Origin: Finegoldia magna_J
GTDB lineage: Bacteria > Bacillota > Clostridia > Tissierellales > Peptoniphilaceae
Reading direction: 5' to 3'
DNA length: 64,000 nt
Assembly: GCF_002243175.1 (NCBI RefSeq)
Contig: NZ_NDYF01000010.1
Span: forward strand, 224,639-288,638
Of the stretch, positions 1 to 8,480 are shown piece after piece (position 1 is the first letter of the stretch; each line of letters begins with the position of its first letter). The position numbers were made by a program, and so were the translations under genes. The notes under the pieces are model-generated. The model did not search any database, had not been told where the DNA came from, and worked only from the letters and a program-made list of their open reading frames with translations.

Positions 1-508
1 ATTCGCTAGATCTTTTAAAAACTACACTTGTTTTTGGTTCGTGGAATACAGTCTCAATCTGATTTTCATCGACTATTTGTTGTTTAAACTGTGAATTTTT
101 GTAAAAAATCGAATACACTTTACAAAACTGTCCTTGTTTTGAGATTTTCTCAAACAAATCTACTGAGAATCTTCCTATATAACTTTGTCCCAAGTGCAAA
201 TCATTGTTCATATTTACAACATTGTCATATTTATCATTTAATAATTTTTGCAATGGAGCTTTTAAATTGAGTTTTTCAATATAATCGTCAAACAAATTTT
301 CTACCATTAGTTCAAATGACACAATGTATGTCCTAGAATATTTATCGGCAAAGGTATTTGTGTATTGTTCAGAAATAATTTCTTTAATGGCTTCATTTAA
401 TGCTATTCTAATTTCATAGACATTCGCATTTTGAAGATCGACCAATGAATTATACGATAATTTGATTTGCAATAATTTCCTTAGTCGATCTTCTGAAATA
501 TCAATCAT
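1..508 (-). CDS. glgP: Glycogen phosphorylase, N-terminal part (cut by window edge)
   Basis: Only about the first 169 residues are present; the gene runs off the left edge. The predicted role is phosphorolysis of glycogen to glucose-1-phosphate. Around residues 62-80 there is SFELMVENLFDDYI, which matches the family block YLSMEFLLGR..GNNL, and around 106-120 DLHLGQSYIGRFSVDL, which matches the ALGNGGLGRLAACFLDS block, followed by an IVDENQIE segment like IVDGWQVE. Several otherwise conserved glycines are replaced, so this is a divergent member. The start codon overlaps the stop of glgA as ATGA (505-508), indicating translational coupling at the end of the glg operon. The catalytic and PLP-binding half is outside the window, so activity cannot be judged. 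Confidence 0.72.
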   Translation of the reverse strand, partial: MIDISEDRLRKLLQIKLSYNSLVDLQNANVYEIRIALNEAIKEIISEQYTNTFADKYSRTYIVSFELMVENLFDDYIEKLNLKAPLQKLLNDKYDNVVNMNNDLHLGQSYIGRFSVDLFEKISKQGQFCKVYSIFYKNSQFKQQIVDENQIETVFHEPKTSVVFKRSSE

Positions 509-1929
509 TTAATGATCTCCTCATAAAGTTCGATATATTCTTTTGCAGATTTTTCCCAATCATTTTTGGAATTCATAGCATTTTCTTGAATTATTTTGAA
601 ATCATCACTGTAATAAAAGGATATTGCACGTCTCAATGTGTACAAGAAATCATGCGCGTTGATATTTGTAAAAGAGAATCCATTTCCTTCTTTGCTAAAT
701 TCGTTAAATGATTGAACAGTATCCCTCAATCCTCCAGTTTCACGCACTACTGGTATGGTTCCATATCTCATAGCAATTAATTGGGATATACCACAAGGTT
801 CAAATATTGAAGGCATCATCAAGAAATCTGCTCCTGCATAAATCTTATGTGATTCTTCATTATTATAATAAATATTTGCTTTTAATTTATCTGGGAATTT
901 CCATTCGTAATATCTAAACATTTCTTCATATGAATAATCACCTGTTCCCAAAATTATCACTTGTGCATCTTCTGTCGTCAAAAACTCATCCATAATGTAT
1001 CTAACAAGTTCTAATCCTTTATTTTCAACCAATCTAGTCACCATTGCGAATATAGGAACATCTTTTTCTTCCAAACCGTACATTCTTTGCAGTGCTTTTT
1101 TGTTGACAGATTTGTCTTTAATATTTTTCATTGAGTAATTTTTAAATAAAAATTTGTCTGTTTCTGGATTCCAAATAGTTGTATCAATTCCATTTGTGAT
1201 TCCAGATATTTTGTAATGATACTGCCTGATAACTCCATCCAATCCTTCTCCGAAGAATGAGTACTTAATTTCATCAGCATAAGTTTTAGAAACAGTGGTA
1301 ACTTTATCGCTGAAAACTATAGCACCTTTCATGAAGTTGATTGCATCGTAGAATTTCAATGCATCTTCAGAAAAATACATCGGTGATAAATCAGTTTGTC
1401 GAAGTGAATTTGAACTGAACACACCTTGATACTTTAGGTTGTGAATTGTAAAAACAGTTTTGATAGATTCATAGAATGGATCACCTTTAGCAAAATCTCT
1501 TGCATAAACATTGACCATGGCTGTGTGCCAATCATTGGAATGGATAATGTCGCAATCAAAATCGATATATCTTAGTAATTGGACACAAGCTTTAGAGAAA
1601 AACACAAATCTTTCGCAATCGTCATTTTCTCCATACACATTATCTCTGTTAAAATAATCTTCGTTATCTATAAAATAAAACTCGACACCTCTATGAATGT
1701 ATTTGAACACACCAACATAATGATGCTTAAAATCCAAATCTACATAAAAGCTTCCTTCAAATTCAAATTTATTTCTGTATTCCTCATTTATCAATTTGTA
1801 CAAAGGGATGACCACTTTCACATCATGACCTTGTTTTTTCATTTCAAGTGGAAGTGTACCCGCTACATCTGCAAGTCCACCAGTTTTTATAAACGGATCA
1901 GCCTCTGCTGCACAATATAATATCTTCAT
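505..1929 (-). CDS. glgA: Glycogen synthase (ADP-glucose), GT5 family
   Basis: 474 residues, normal length for bacterial GlgA. It transfers glucose from ADP-glucose to growing alpha-1,4-glucan chains in the cytoplasm. The ADP-glucose-binding KTGGLADV motif is at residues 15-22, the starch-synthase catalytic domain fills the N-terminal half, and the C-terminal GT-B half carries the E-x7-E region as PSIFEPCGISQLIAMRYG. The ATG at 1929 has a GGGG ribosome-binding stretch upstream. It lies 10 bases after glgD and overlaps the next gene by four bases, so it is part of the glgBCDAP operon. Confidence 0.95.
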   Translation of the reverse strand: MKILYCAAEADPFIKTGGLADVAGTLPLEMKKQGHDVKVVIPLYKLINEEYRNKFEFEGSFYVDLDFKHHYVGVFKYIHRGVEFYFIDNEDYFNRDNVYGENDDCERFVFFSKACVQLLRYIDFDCDIIHSNDWHTAMVNVYARDFAKGDPFYESIKTVFTIHNLKYQGVFSSNSLRQTDLSPMYFSEDALKFYDAINFMKGAIVFSDKVTTVSKTYADEIKYSFFGEGLDGVIRQYHYKISGITNGIDTTIWNPETDKFLFKNYSMKNIKDKSVNKKALQRMYGLEEKDVPIFAMVTRLVENKGLELVRYIMDEFLTTEDAQVIILGTGDYSYEEMFRYYEWKFPDKLKANIYYNNEESHKIYAGADFLMMPSIFEPCGISQLIAMRYGTIPVVRETGGLRDTVQSFNEFSKEGNGFSFTNINAHDFLYTLRRAISFYYSDDFKIIQENAMNSKNDWEKSAKEYIELYEEIIK

Positions 1930-1939
1930 TTACATTCCC

Positions 1940-3052
1940 CTATTTATCTTCTAATATTGCATTCTTTTTTAATTCGTATGGATAATTTGGATTACCAACT
2001 GCAGTTACATTTTCCTTTATCAAAACTCCTTTATCAGTAATCGTGTTTACAACTACTGCATTCTTTTCTATTACCGTTCTTTCGAAAATAACAGAGTTTT
2101 TGATAACAGAGCCCTCTTGAATTTCTACGCCTCTAAAAATAATTGAATTTTCAACTTTACCATCTATTTTGACTCCGTTTGCTATCAATGAATTCTTAAC
2201 GCAAGCAGAGTCACCGTATAATGCTGACGGTTCGTCTTTTGATTTTGTTAACAACAATCCATTTTTGAAAAATACATTATTGTAAATATCGGCATTTAAT
2301 AATTTCAAATTTGCATCGTAAAATTGTGTCAAATTTCTGATTACTTCTACATATCCATCAATCATGTAAATACCGATTTTTAATTTATCCAAATTAGAAA
2401 TAATAACATCGATTAATTCATTAGAATTAGAATTTTTAGCTGCATCGTGAATCAAATTCAAGAAAACTTCTTTTTTCATGTAACCAATGTTTGTCATCAA
2501 ATTAAATTCATCATCAATTCCTTGATTCGTTCCTATACTGATTAGATTGCCTTCATCATCCAAGTTTAATCTAGTTTCTCCGATGAATAATCCCGTTGCA
2601 TTGTCCATTTTTTTGCAAAACAATAGTATATCCAAATCTTCTTCGATAAATCTATCGTGAGAAACAGAAAAATCTTCTCTGAAAATAACCATTGGATCGT
2701 AGAAGTACAACTCATCTTCTTTTGATCTCAAATAAAATTCCCTAGTTTCGTTGTAAGCGACGATTTCCTTACCAGCATTTTCAAAAGTTGGAGGAAATAT
2801 AACAAGTCCATTTCTTCTTCTATTTAATTCGTAACTTTCACCATTTCCCAAGTGATCTAGAGTAGATCTCATAATTTTTCCGCCATACAAAACAACATTT
2901 GAAAACTCATTATTTGCAAAGTTACTTAAAGCAATATCTATAATTCTGTATCTTGCTCCATAAGGAAGCATATATTCTGGTCTGGAATCAGTTAGATATC
3001 CAAAATCTTGTCTACTTTTCCCACCGTATATAATTCCAATACAATTTTGCAT
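1940..3052 (-). CDS. glgD: GlgD, regulatory paralogue of ADP-glucose pyrophosphorylase
   Basis: 370 residues: an N-terminal nucleotidyltransferase fold followed by a left-handed beta-helix (repeats such as NSVIFERTVIEKNAVV near the C terminus). The signature loop that in GlgC reads GGQGSRL...KPA is degenerate here (GGKSRQDFGYLTDSRPEY), with the catalytic lysine position changed. This fits the firmicute GlgD subunit, which modulates a GlgCD heterotetramer rather than catalysing by itself (family knowledge). It sits directly between glgC and glgA with short gaps, typical for glg operons of this group. Confidence 0.92.
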   Translation of the reverse strand: MQNCIGIIYGGKSRQDFGYLTDSRPEYMLPYGARYRIIDIALSNFANNEFSNVVLYGGKIMRSTLDHLGNGESYELNRRRNGLVIFPPTFENAGKEIVAYNETREFYLRSKEDELYFYDPMVIFREDFSVSHDRFIEEDLDILLFCKKMDNATGLFIGETRLNLDDEGNLISIGTNQGIDDEFNLMTNIGYMKKEVFLNLIHDAAKNSNSNELIDVIISNLDKLKIGIYMIDGYVEVIRNLTQFYDANLKLLNADIYNNVFFKNGLLLTKSKDEPSALYGDSACVKNSLIANGVKIDGKVENSIIFRGVEIQEGSVIKNSVIFERTVIEKNAVVVNTITDKGVLIKENVTAVGNPNYPYELKKNAILEDK

Positions 3053-3061
3053 AATTTCCTC

Positions 3062-4201
3062 CTAACACTCTTCAATTCCATCTTCACTAACCAAGAAGAT
3101 TTTGTCGGAGTCCTTTTCACCAATCACTTGGTTTTCTTCGATAGTCATGGATTCTGCAACTACACAGTTGTAAAGTTTTGCGCCTTTTTTGATAACAGTA
3201 TCGCTTAAAATGACAGAATCATGAACTTCTGCATTCTTTTCCACAGTTATAGATGAAAACAAAACTGAATTGTTTACATTTCCGTAAATCAAACAATTTT
3301 CATTGATTAAAGATTTTTTTACTTCTGCAACTTCATCAACATAATGTGGTGGAAGATTTCTATTTTTCGTGTAAATTCTCCAACTAGTATCATACAAATC
3401 CAGCCTATTATCAGGATTTAATAAATCCAAATTAGCTTGCCAGTAACTTCTTACAGTTCCGACATCTTTCCAGTAGCCATCAAATTTCCATGCAAAAACA
3501 TTTAAACCGTCATTTATAATCTTAGGAATTATATTCATTCCAAAATCGTGTTTGGAATTCTTATCATCATTGTCTTCAATCAAATATTTTTTCAAAGTGT
3601 GCCAATTGAAAATATATATTCCCATAGAAGCCAAATTGCTTTTAGGATTTTTTGGTTTTTCCTCAAATTCAACAATTTTTCCATTTTCATCAGTATTCAT
3701 AATACCAAATCTACTAGCTTCGCTCCAATCTACTTCCATTACTGCAATTGTTAGCTCACTATTTTTTTCTTTGTGATATTTTAAAATATTGTTGTAATCC
3801 ATTTTGTAAATATGGTCACCAGATAAAATCACAACATATTCCGCGTCCAATTCATCCAAATAATTCATATTTTCGTAAATAGAATTAGCTGTACCTTCAT
3901 ACCAATTACCACCACTTTCTGTCGCAAACGGCGATAAAATTCTCAAACCACCAGAATTTCTAGATAAATCCCAGCTAGATCCATTACCTAAATGTGAATT
4001 TAATTTGAACGGTTTGTATTGTGTTAAAATTCCAACATCTCTTATATCTGAATTTGCTGCATTACTCAAAGCAAAATCAATTATTCGATATTTTCCACCA
4101 AATGACACTGCTGGTTTTGCAACATTTTTTGTCAATGCTTTTAGTCTTGAACCTTGTCCTCCCGCTAAAAGCATTGCGACAACTCTATTTCGTGCCTTCA
4201 T
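3062..4201 (-). CDS. glgC: Glucose-1-phosphate adenylyltransferase, catalytic subunit
   Basis: 379 residues. Makes ADP-glucose from ATP and glucose-1-phosphate, the committed step of glycogen synthesis. The intact nucleotide-binding motif LLAGGQGSRLKALTKNVAKP starts at residue 11, SGDHIYKMDY provides the metal-binding Asp region, and FEEKPKNP provides the sugar-phosphate site; a left-handed beta-helix follows. An AGGAGG ribosome-binding site sits just upstream of the ATG. It is eight bases after glgB and nine bases before glgD; the two are expected to form a mixed tetramer. Confidence 0.95.
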   Translation of the reverse strand: MKARNRVVAMLLAGGQGSRLKALTKNVAKPAVSFGGKYRIIDFALSNAANSDIRDVGILTQYKPFKLNSHLGNGSSWDLSRNSGGLRILSPFATESGGNWYEGTANSIYENMNYLDELDAEYVVILSGDHIYKMDYNNILKYHKEKNSELTIAVMEVDWSEASRFGIMNTDENGKIVEFEEKPKNPKSNLASMGIYIFNWHTLKKYLIEDNDDKNSKHDFGMNIIPKIINDGLNVFAWKFDGYWKDVGTVRSYWQANLDLLNPDNRLDLYDTSWRIYTKNRNLPPHYVDEVAEVKKSLINENCLIYGNVNNSVLFSSITVEKNAEVHDSVILSDTVIKKGAKLYNCVVAESMTIEENQVIGEKDSDKIFLVSEDGIEEC

Positions 4202-4209
4202 AAGTCCTC

Positions 4210-6114
4210 CTATTTTTTATTGATATTTCTAAGTTTATTTAATTTTATAAACATCGCAGAAAATGGTTCTATATCAACTGTAATTGAAAATTTTCTGTCG
4301 TTGTGTTCTACGTTTTTCGAATAATAAGGTTTGTTCCTTGGTAAATTTCCACCGTATTTTTTCATTGAAGAATTAAGTACAACTGAATAAAGTGCGTAAT
4401 CATCGACTCCTACTGGATATTTTTCTCTTTTTACAGGTGTGAAATTAAAAATACAAATTATTTTCTCATTTTTGGAATTTATTCTTTCAAAAATTATCAA
4501 AGATTCACTTGCGTTGTTTACATCTTCCCATTGAAAACCCGAATAACTTGTATCCATATCATAGAATTCATCATTATCAATATAAAATTTATTTAAATCT
4601 TTCATAAAATGTTTTAATTTTTGATGCTTTTCGTATTCCAAAACTTCCCACGTTACTTCTTTGTATTCATTCCATTCATCAAATTGGCCAATGTCATTAC
4701 CCATAAACAAAAGTTTTTTTCCAGGATGAGAAAACATAAAAGAATACAAAAGTCTTATTTGATCGAATTTTTCATCGTAAGTTCCAGGCATTTTACCAAT
4801 CATTGAGTTTTTCATGTGAACTACTTCGTCGTGACTAAATGGTAGAATGTAATTTTCGTTAAAGGCATACATTATCGAAAAAGTTAATAAATTATGATGG
4901 TCTTTCCTGAAAATAGGATCCATCTTCATGTATTTGATTATGTCATTCATCCAACCCATATTCCACTTAAAATCAAAACCAAGTCCGTTTTCTTCTACAG
5001 GTTTCGTAATATTTGGCCATGAAGTTGATTCTTCTGCAATTACAAAAGCACTTGGAAATTCTTGTTTAATTGTTTGATTTAATTTTTTAATAAATTCTAT
5101 AGCTTCCTTGTTTTCGTAGCTGCCATCTTCGTTTCTGATATCTTTTCCAGCAAAATTCAAATATATCATATAAGCAACTGCATCAACCCTAAGTCCATCC
5201 AAATGGTAGTATTTGAACCAAAATAATGCAGAAGATACCAGAAAATTCACCACTTCTTTTTTTGAAAAGTCAAAGTTCAGTGTTCCCCATTGATCATTAT
5301 CAGCTAAGTACTGGTCGGATTTTTCAAATAAATTACTTCCGTCAAATTTTCTAAGTCCAAAATCATCTCTACAAAAATGAGCCGGAACCCAATCCATGAT
5401 AACTCCAATATCGTTCTGGTGTAATTTGTCAATCAAATACATCAAATCTTTTGGACAACCAAATCTAGAAGTAGCTGCAAAAAATCCCGTAAGTTGATAT
5501 CCCCATGATCCATCAAAAGGATGCTCCATTAAAGGCATAAATTCAACATGTGTGTAATTCATTTCTTTAAGATAAGTCACAAGTTCATTTGCTAATTGAA
5601 TGTAAGATAAATAATTCTCCCCATGTTTTCTCCATGAAGAAAGATTTATCTCATAGATACTCATAGGGCTGTGAAATCTATCTGTTTGTTCTCTTTTTTT
5701 TAGCCATTTTTTGTCATTCCACTTATAACCTTCAATGTCATAAACTTTACTTGCTGTTTTAGGTCTTAATTCGCTATGAAATGCAAATGGATCCGCCTTG
5801 TACAAAACTTCTGAATCTTGTGTAACTATTCTGTACTTATATGAATCAAAGATTTTAACATCTCTGAGACAAATCTCCCAAATTTCTCCATCGTGTAATT
5901 TTTGAAGTGGAAGTGAATAATCGTCCCAATCATTGAAATCTCCAACCAAATTTACATGTTTGGCATTAGGTGCCCACACCAAAAATCTGGTGTAGGTTCC
6001 TAAATCATCTGAGTAAATATGAGATCCCAAAAATTTATACAAATTATTATTGTTTCCTTCATGAAACAAGTAAACATCTGTTTCATTATTTCCCTGATAA
6101 AAATACTTTTCCAT
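4210..6114 (-). CDS. glgB: 1,4-alpha-glucan branching enzyme, GH13
   Basis: 634 residues, normal for GlgB. It introduces alpha-1,6 branches into glycogen. An N-terminal CBM48-like domain (FLVWAPNAKHVNLVGDFNDW, around residues 44-63) precedes the GH13 barrel with its conserved regions: DWVPAHF, GLRVDAVAYM (nucleophile Asp), AEEST (acid/base Glu) and SHDEV. The C-terminal beta domain is complete. It is the first gene of the glg operon (glgB-glgC-glgD-glgA-glgP). Only 38 bases separate it from the upstream metallo-hydrolase gene and no terminator is visible there, so read-through from that gene is possible. Confidence 0.95.
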   Translation of the reverse strand: MEKYFYQGNNETDVYLFHEGNNNNLYKFLGSHIYSDDLGTYTRFLVWAPNAKHVNLVGDFNDWDDYSLPLQKLHDGEIWEICLRDVKIFDSYKYRIVTQDSEVLYKADPFAFHSELRPKTASKVYDIEGYKWNDKKWLKKREQTDRFHSPMSIYEINLSSWRKHGENYLSYIQLANELVTYLKEMNYTHVEFMPLMEHPFDGSWGYQLTGFFAATSRFGCPKDLMYLIDKLHQNDIGVIMDWVPAHFCRDDFGLRKFDGSNLFEKSDQYLADNDQWGTLNFDFSKKEVVNFLVSSALFWFKYYHLDGLRVDAVAYMIYLNFAGKDIRNEDGSYENKEAIEFIKKLNQTIKQEFPSAFVIAEESTSWPNITKPVEENGLGFDFKWNMGWMNDIIKYMKMDPIFRKDHHNLLTFSIMYAFNENYILPFSHDEVVHMKNSMIGKMPGTYDEKFDQIRLLYSFMFSHPGKKLLFMGNDIGQFDEWNEYKEVTWEVLEYEKHQKLKHFMKDLNKFYIDNDEFYDMDTSYSGFQWEDVNNASESLIIFERINSKNEKIICIFNFTPVKREKYPVGVDDYALYSVVLNSSMKKYGGNLPRNKPYYSKNVEHNDRKFSITVDIEPFSAMFIKLNKLRNINKK

Positions 6115-6152
6115 ATTTTCTCCCAGTTATTTAAATAGCCTTATATACAGAC

Positions 6153-7772
6153 TTATTCTCCAGTTATCATGTTTATTGTCATGATTTTATTCTTCAAATC
6201 TAAAATTTGATTGTTAAGTTGGTTGTATTCCTCAGAGTCCATATTTTTATGGTCGAATAATTCTTTGTTTTCATACAATCGGTCGATTTTTTTCTTTATT
6301 TTTTCTAATTCATCATACAAATCATTGTTTTCACGGTTTGTAGATATTTCTTGTTCGATATTGTAATTTCCTGCTTCAAATTCTTCTGTTGAATAAATTT
6401 CTGGGATAACAGCCTCAACATTATACTTTTCTTTTAACAAATTAGATAAAGTTTCTGCTCCTTCATTTTCACCATGAGTTATGAAAATTTTCTTAGGCTT
6501 TACTTTCATATTGTCTACAAAATCCATAAGATTGTTTTGATCGGCATGACCGGAAAATCCGCCCAAATTATATATTTCAGCGTTCACTTTTATTGTTTCA
6601 CCAAAAAGTTTAACTTCATCTATACCATCCAACAAGATTCTTCCAAGTGAGCCTTCTGCTTGGTATCCAACAAAAACAACGGCATTTTTTTCATCCCACA
6701 AGTTGTGCTTCAAATGGTGGCGAACACGCCCAGCTGTCGCCATCCCACTAGAAGAAATGATTACTCTTGGGAATTTTACATTATTAAGCATTTTTGATTC
6801 GTCGATATTTTTTACATAATGCAAGTTTTCGAATTCGAATACATTATCTCCACTCGAAATATAGTCCTTTGCTTTTTGATTAAACAAATCAGTATTTTTC
6901 ATAAATGCTTTTGTCGCTTCAAGTGCCATCGGACTGTCTACATATACTGGGACTTTCTTTTCATAATGATCTTTTATTTGATAATCATAATAACTGTTTA
7001 GTTCATAAATAATTTCCTGAGTTCTTCCAACCGCAAAGCTAGGAATGATTACAGTTCCACCTCTTGATGAAACTTTTTCAATTATCTCTATTAAAGAATG
7101 TACACTTTCTTTGTAAGGTTCGTGAATTCTATTACCATAAGTAGATTCCATAACTAAATAATCGCAGCCAGATAAAACTTCTGGATTGTTTAAAATCGGA
7201 TTATTTGAAGTTCCTATATCTCCAGAGAATATAATTTTAGTAGTTTTTCCATTTTCAGTGATAAATATTTCAAGACTTGATGATCCAAGCATGTGACCGG
7301 CATCTCTGAACACAACTCTTATGTCTTCGTTTATTTTTACAACCTCATCATAGAAACGCCCTTTGAATAATGAAATACAACTCATGGCATCAATCGTAGT
7401 GTATAGAGGAGTCAGAAGTGTTTTGCCAGATCTTTGTCTTTTTCTATTTTCCCATTCTACATCACTCTCTTGAATCTTCGCACTATCCATCAACATTATT
7501 TCTGCCAAATCTTTTGTAGCTTTTGTACAATAAATTGGTTTTCTGAATCCATTTTTATATAAAAGAGGAATTCTTCCAGTATGATCAATATGTGCATGAG
7601 TCAAAAGCATAAATTCTACTTCATTAAAATCTATTTCATCATGGTTTTTTTGTTCCAACTCTTTGCTACCTTGGAATAATCCACAGTCAACCATAAATTT
7701 ATGTTTTTCAGTTTCCACAAGATAACAAGAACCTGTTACCTCTTGTGCTGCTCCTAAAAATGTAATTTTCAT
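6153..7772 (-). CDS. Beta-CASP metallo-beta-lactamase fold RNase/hydrolase
   Basis: 539 residues. The N-terminal metallo-beta-lactamase domain has the zinc motif THAHIDHTG (residues 58-66), DAGHMLGSS and SGDIG; the beta-CASP insertion follows (ESTYGNR, SFAVGRTQEI, SSGMATAGRV) and the last conserved His is in ITHGENEG. This is the CPSF/YSH1-like family predicted to act on RNA. The last 60 or so residues (EIEQEISTNRENN onwards) look like a charged coiled coil. The ATG has a GGGGTG ribosome-binding site and a TGGGTATA box about 20 bases further up. The exact substrate cannot be told from sequence. Confidence 0.85.
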   Translation of the reverse strand: MKITFLGAAQEVTGSCYLVETEKHKFMVDCGLFQGSKELEQKNHDEIDFNEVEFMLLTHAHIDHTGRIPLLYKNGFRKPIYCTKATKDLAEIMLMDSAKIQESDVEWENRKRQRSGKTLLTPLYTTIDAMSCISLFKGRFYDEVVKINEDIRVVFRDAGHMLGSSSLEIFITENGKTTKIIFSGDIGTSNNPILNNPEVLSGCDYLVMESTYGNRIHEPYKESVHSLIEIIEKVSSRGGTVIIPSFAVGRTQEIIYELNSYYDYQIKDHYEKKVPVYVDSPMALEATKAFMKNTDLFNQKAKDYISSGDNVFEFENLHYVKNIDESKMLNNVKFPRVIISSSGMATAGRVRHHLKHNLWDEKNAVVFVGYQAEGSLGRILLDGIDEVKLFGETIKVNAEIYNLGGFSGHADQNNLMDFVDNMKVKPKKIFITHGENEGAETLSNLLKEKYNVEAVIPEIYSTEEFEAGNYNIEQEISTNRENNDLYDELEKIKKKIDRLYENKELFDHKNMDSEEYNQLNNQILDLKNKIMTINMITGE

Positions 7773-7793
7773 TAAATCACCCCTTGTTTACTA

Positions 7794-7801
7794 TATACCC
7801 A
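7794..7801 (-). promoter_or_regulatory. TGGGTATA box upstream of the beta-CASP gene
   Basis: On the minus strand TGGGTATATAG lies about 20 bases before the ribosome-binding site and start at 7772, a spacing that fits a -10 element. The box matches the GGGTAT -10 of sigma-B-type promoters and recurs at four other intergenic places in this window. No good GTTTAA-like -35 is seen at 13-14 bases, so the assignment is tentative. Confidence 0.35.
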
Positions 7802-7819
7802 AAATGTTATGTGATAGTA

Positions 7820-7847
7820 AAATATCCGCAAATTAAAGTTTGCGGAT
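7820..7847 (-). terminator. Hairpin after the yerC-like gene
   Basis: A perfect nine-base stem, ATCCGCAAA / TTTGCGGAT, with a six-base loop lies directly after the stop of the gene ending at 7854. The following minus-strand tail ATTTTACT is only moderately T-rich, so it is a weak intrinsic terminator or an mRNA-stabilising hairpin. Confidence 0.6.
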
Positions 7848-7853
7848 AATAAA

Positions 7854-8180
7854 TTATTTTTGTTTTCTTTTCCTTTTTTCTTCCAAATTTTTTGCTATCA
7901 AATTATCTAAAACTAATTCGTAGCCCTGAGCTCCATTTTGTAAAGACCTATTAACTCTACTAATGGTGGCAGTAGATGCACCAGTATCCTTTTCAATTTC
8001 GCTATATGTTTTTCTTATTTTAAGTAATTTTGCTACTTCTAATCTTTGAGAAATTGAATTAAGTTCTCTCATTGTGCAAACGTCTTCAAAAAAACGTTGC
8101 AATTCATCTCTACCCTTCAACATCATAATTGCATCGAAAAACTCATTTAATGTCTTATCTTTGATATTAATTTCTGCCAT
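7854..8180 (-). CDS. yerC: YerC/YecD family TrpR-like DNA-binding protein
   Basis: 108 residues when started at the ATG at 8180, which has AAGGAG seven bases upstream; longer in-frame extensions run into the 5' leader. The core ISQRLEVAKLLKIRKTYSEI followed by TGASTATISRVNRSL is the YerC/TrpR helix-turn-helix signature of a small cytoplasmic repressor whose ligand is unknown. The leader carries a perfect GGGTAA-N3-TTACCC inverted repeat (8204-8218), a candidate operator for autoregulation, and a vegetative-type promoter (8255-8283). It is transcribed as a single gene before the beta-CASP gene. Confidence 0.88.
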   Translation of the reverse strand: MAEINIKDKTLNEFFDAIMMLKGRDELQRFFEDVCTMRELNSISQRLEVAKLLKIRKTYSEIEKDTGASTATISRVNRSLQNGAQGYELVLDNLIAKNLEEKRKRKQK

Positions 8181-8203
8181 AATCTTACTCCTTAAATTTT
8201 TTT

Positions 8204-8218
8204 GGGTAACCTTTACCC
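8204..8218. promoter_or_regulatory. Inverted repeat in the yerC leader, candidate operator
   Basis: GGGTAA-CCT-TTACCC is a perfect six-base-arm inverted repeat 24 bases before the yerC start and about 30-45 bases after the likely transcription start. Position and symmetry fit a dimeric repressor site; self-binding by the TrpR-like product is inference. It could also fold in RNA, but the loop of three is tight. Confidence 0.45.
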
Positions 8219-8254
8219 AGCAATAAAATATAATATAATGCATTTGATAATTTA

Positions 8255-8283
8255 AGTATACACGCTTTTTTCTACTAAAGCAA
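8255..8283 (-). promoter_or_regulatory. Vegetative-type promoter for yerC
   Basis: On the minus strand TTGCTT and TATACT are separated by exactly 17 bases, predicting a transcription start near 8248 and a leader of about 68 bases that contains the GGGTAA/TTACCC repeat. Confidence 0.55.
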
Positions 8284-8370
8284 ATGTTTTTTTTAATTAA
8301 ATTTTTAATACATATCCTTAGACTAATTAAATCAAAAAAATATGATACTTTATATTTTTATATACATTGT

Positions 8371-8396
8371 ATACCCATTAATGTTAGTGTTTATTC
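8371..8396 (-). promoter_or_regulatory. Second TGGGTATA box far upstream of yerC
   Basis: GAATAA, 14 bases, then GGGTAT (in TGGGTATACA) on the minus strand resembles a sigma-B-type promoter. It would give a leader of about 190 bases before yerC; no open reading frame of note lies in that leader. The 300-base gap 8181-8480 otherwise holds only the yerC promoter, the operator-like repeat and the typA terminator. Confidence 0.35.
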
Positions 8397-8439
8397 TCGA
8401 TAAATTGATTTTATTGTTAATTTTATTTTAAATTTTTAA

Positions 8440-8473
8440 ATCAAAAAGGGAACTTATCAACTGATAAATTCCC
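8440..8473 (-). terminator. Intrinsic terminator of typA
   Basis: On the minus strand, right after the typA stop, GGGAATTTATCA pairs with TGATAAGTTCCC around a two-base loop (one bulge-like mismatch) and is followed by TTTTTGATTT. A clear rho-independent terminator. Confidence 0.85.
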
Positions 8474-8480
8474 GCTAAAA

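Noticed and set aside
8261..8440. Small RNA or riboswitch in the long gap upstream of yerC
   Set aside because: The sequence is A/T-rich with no stable stem or recognisable riboswitch consensus; only promoter-like elements could be supported.
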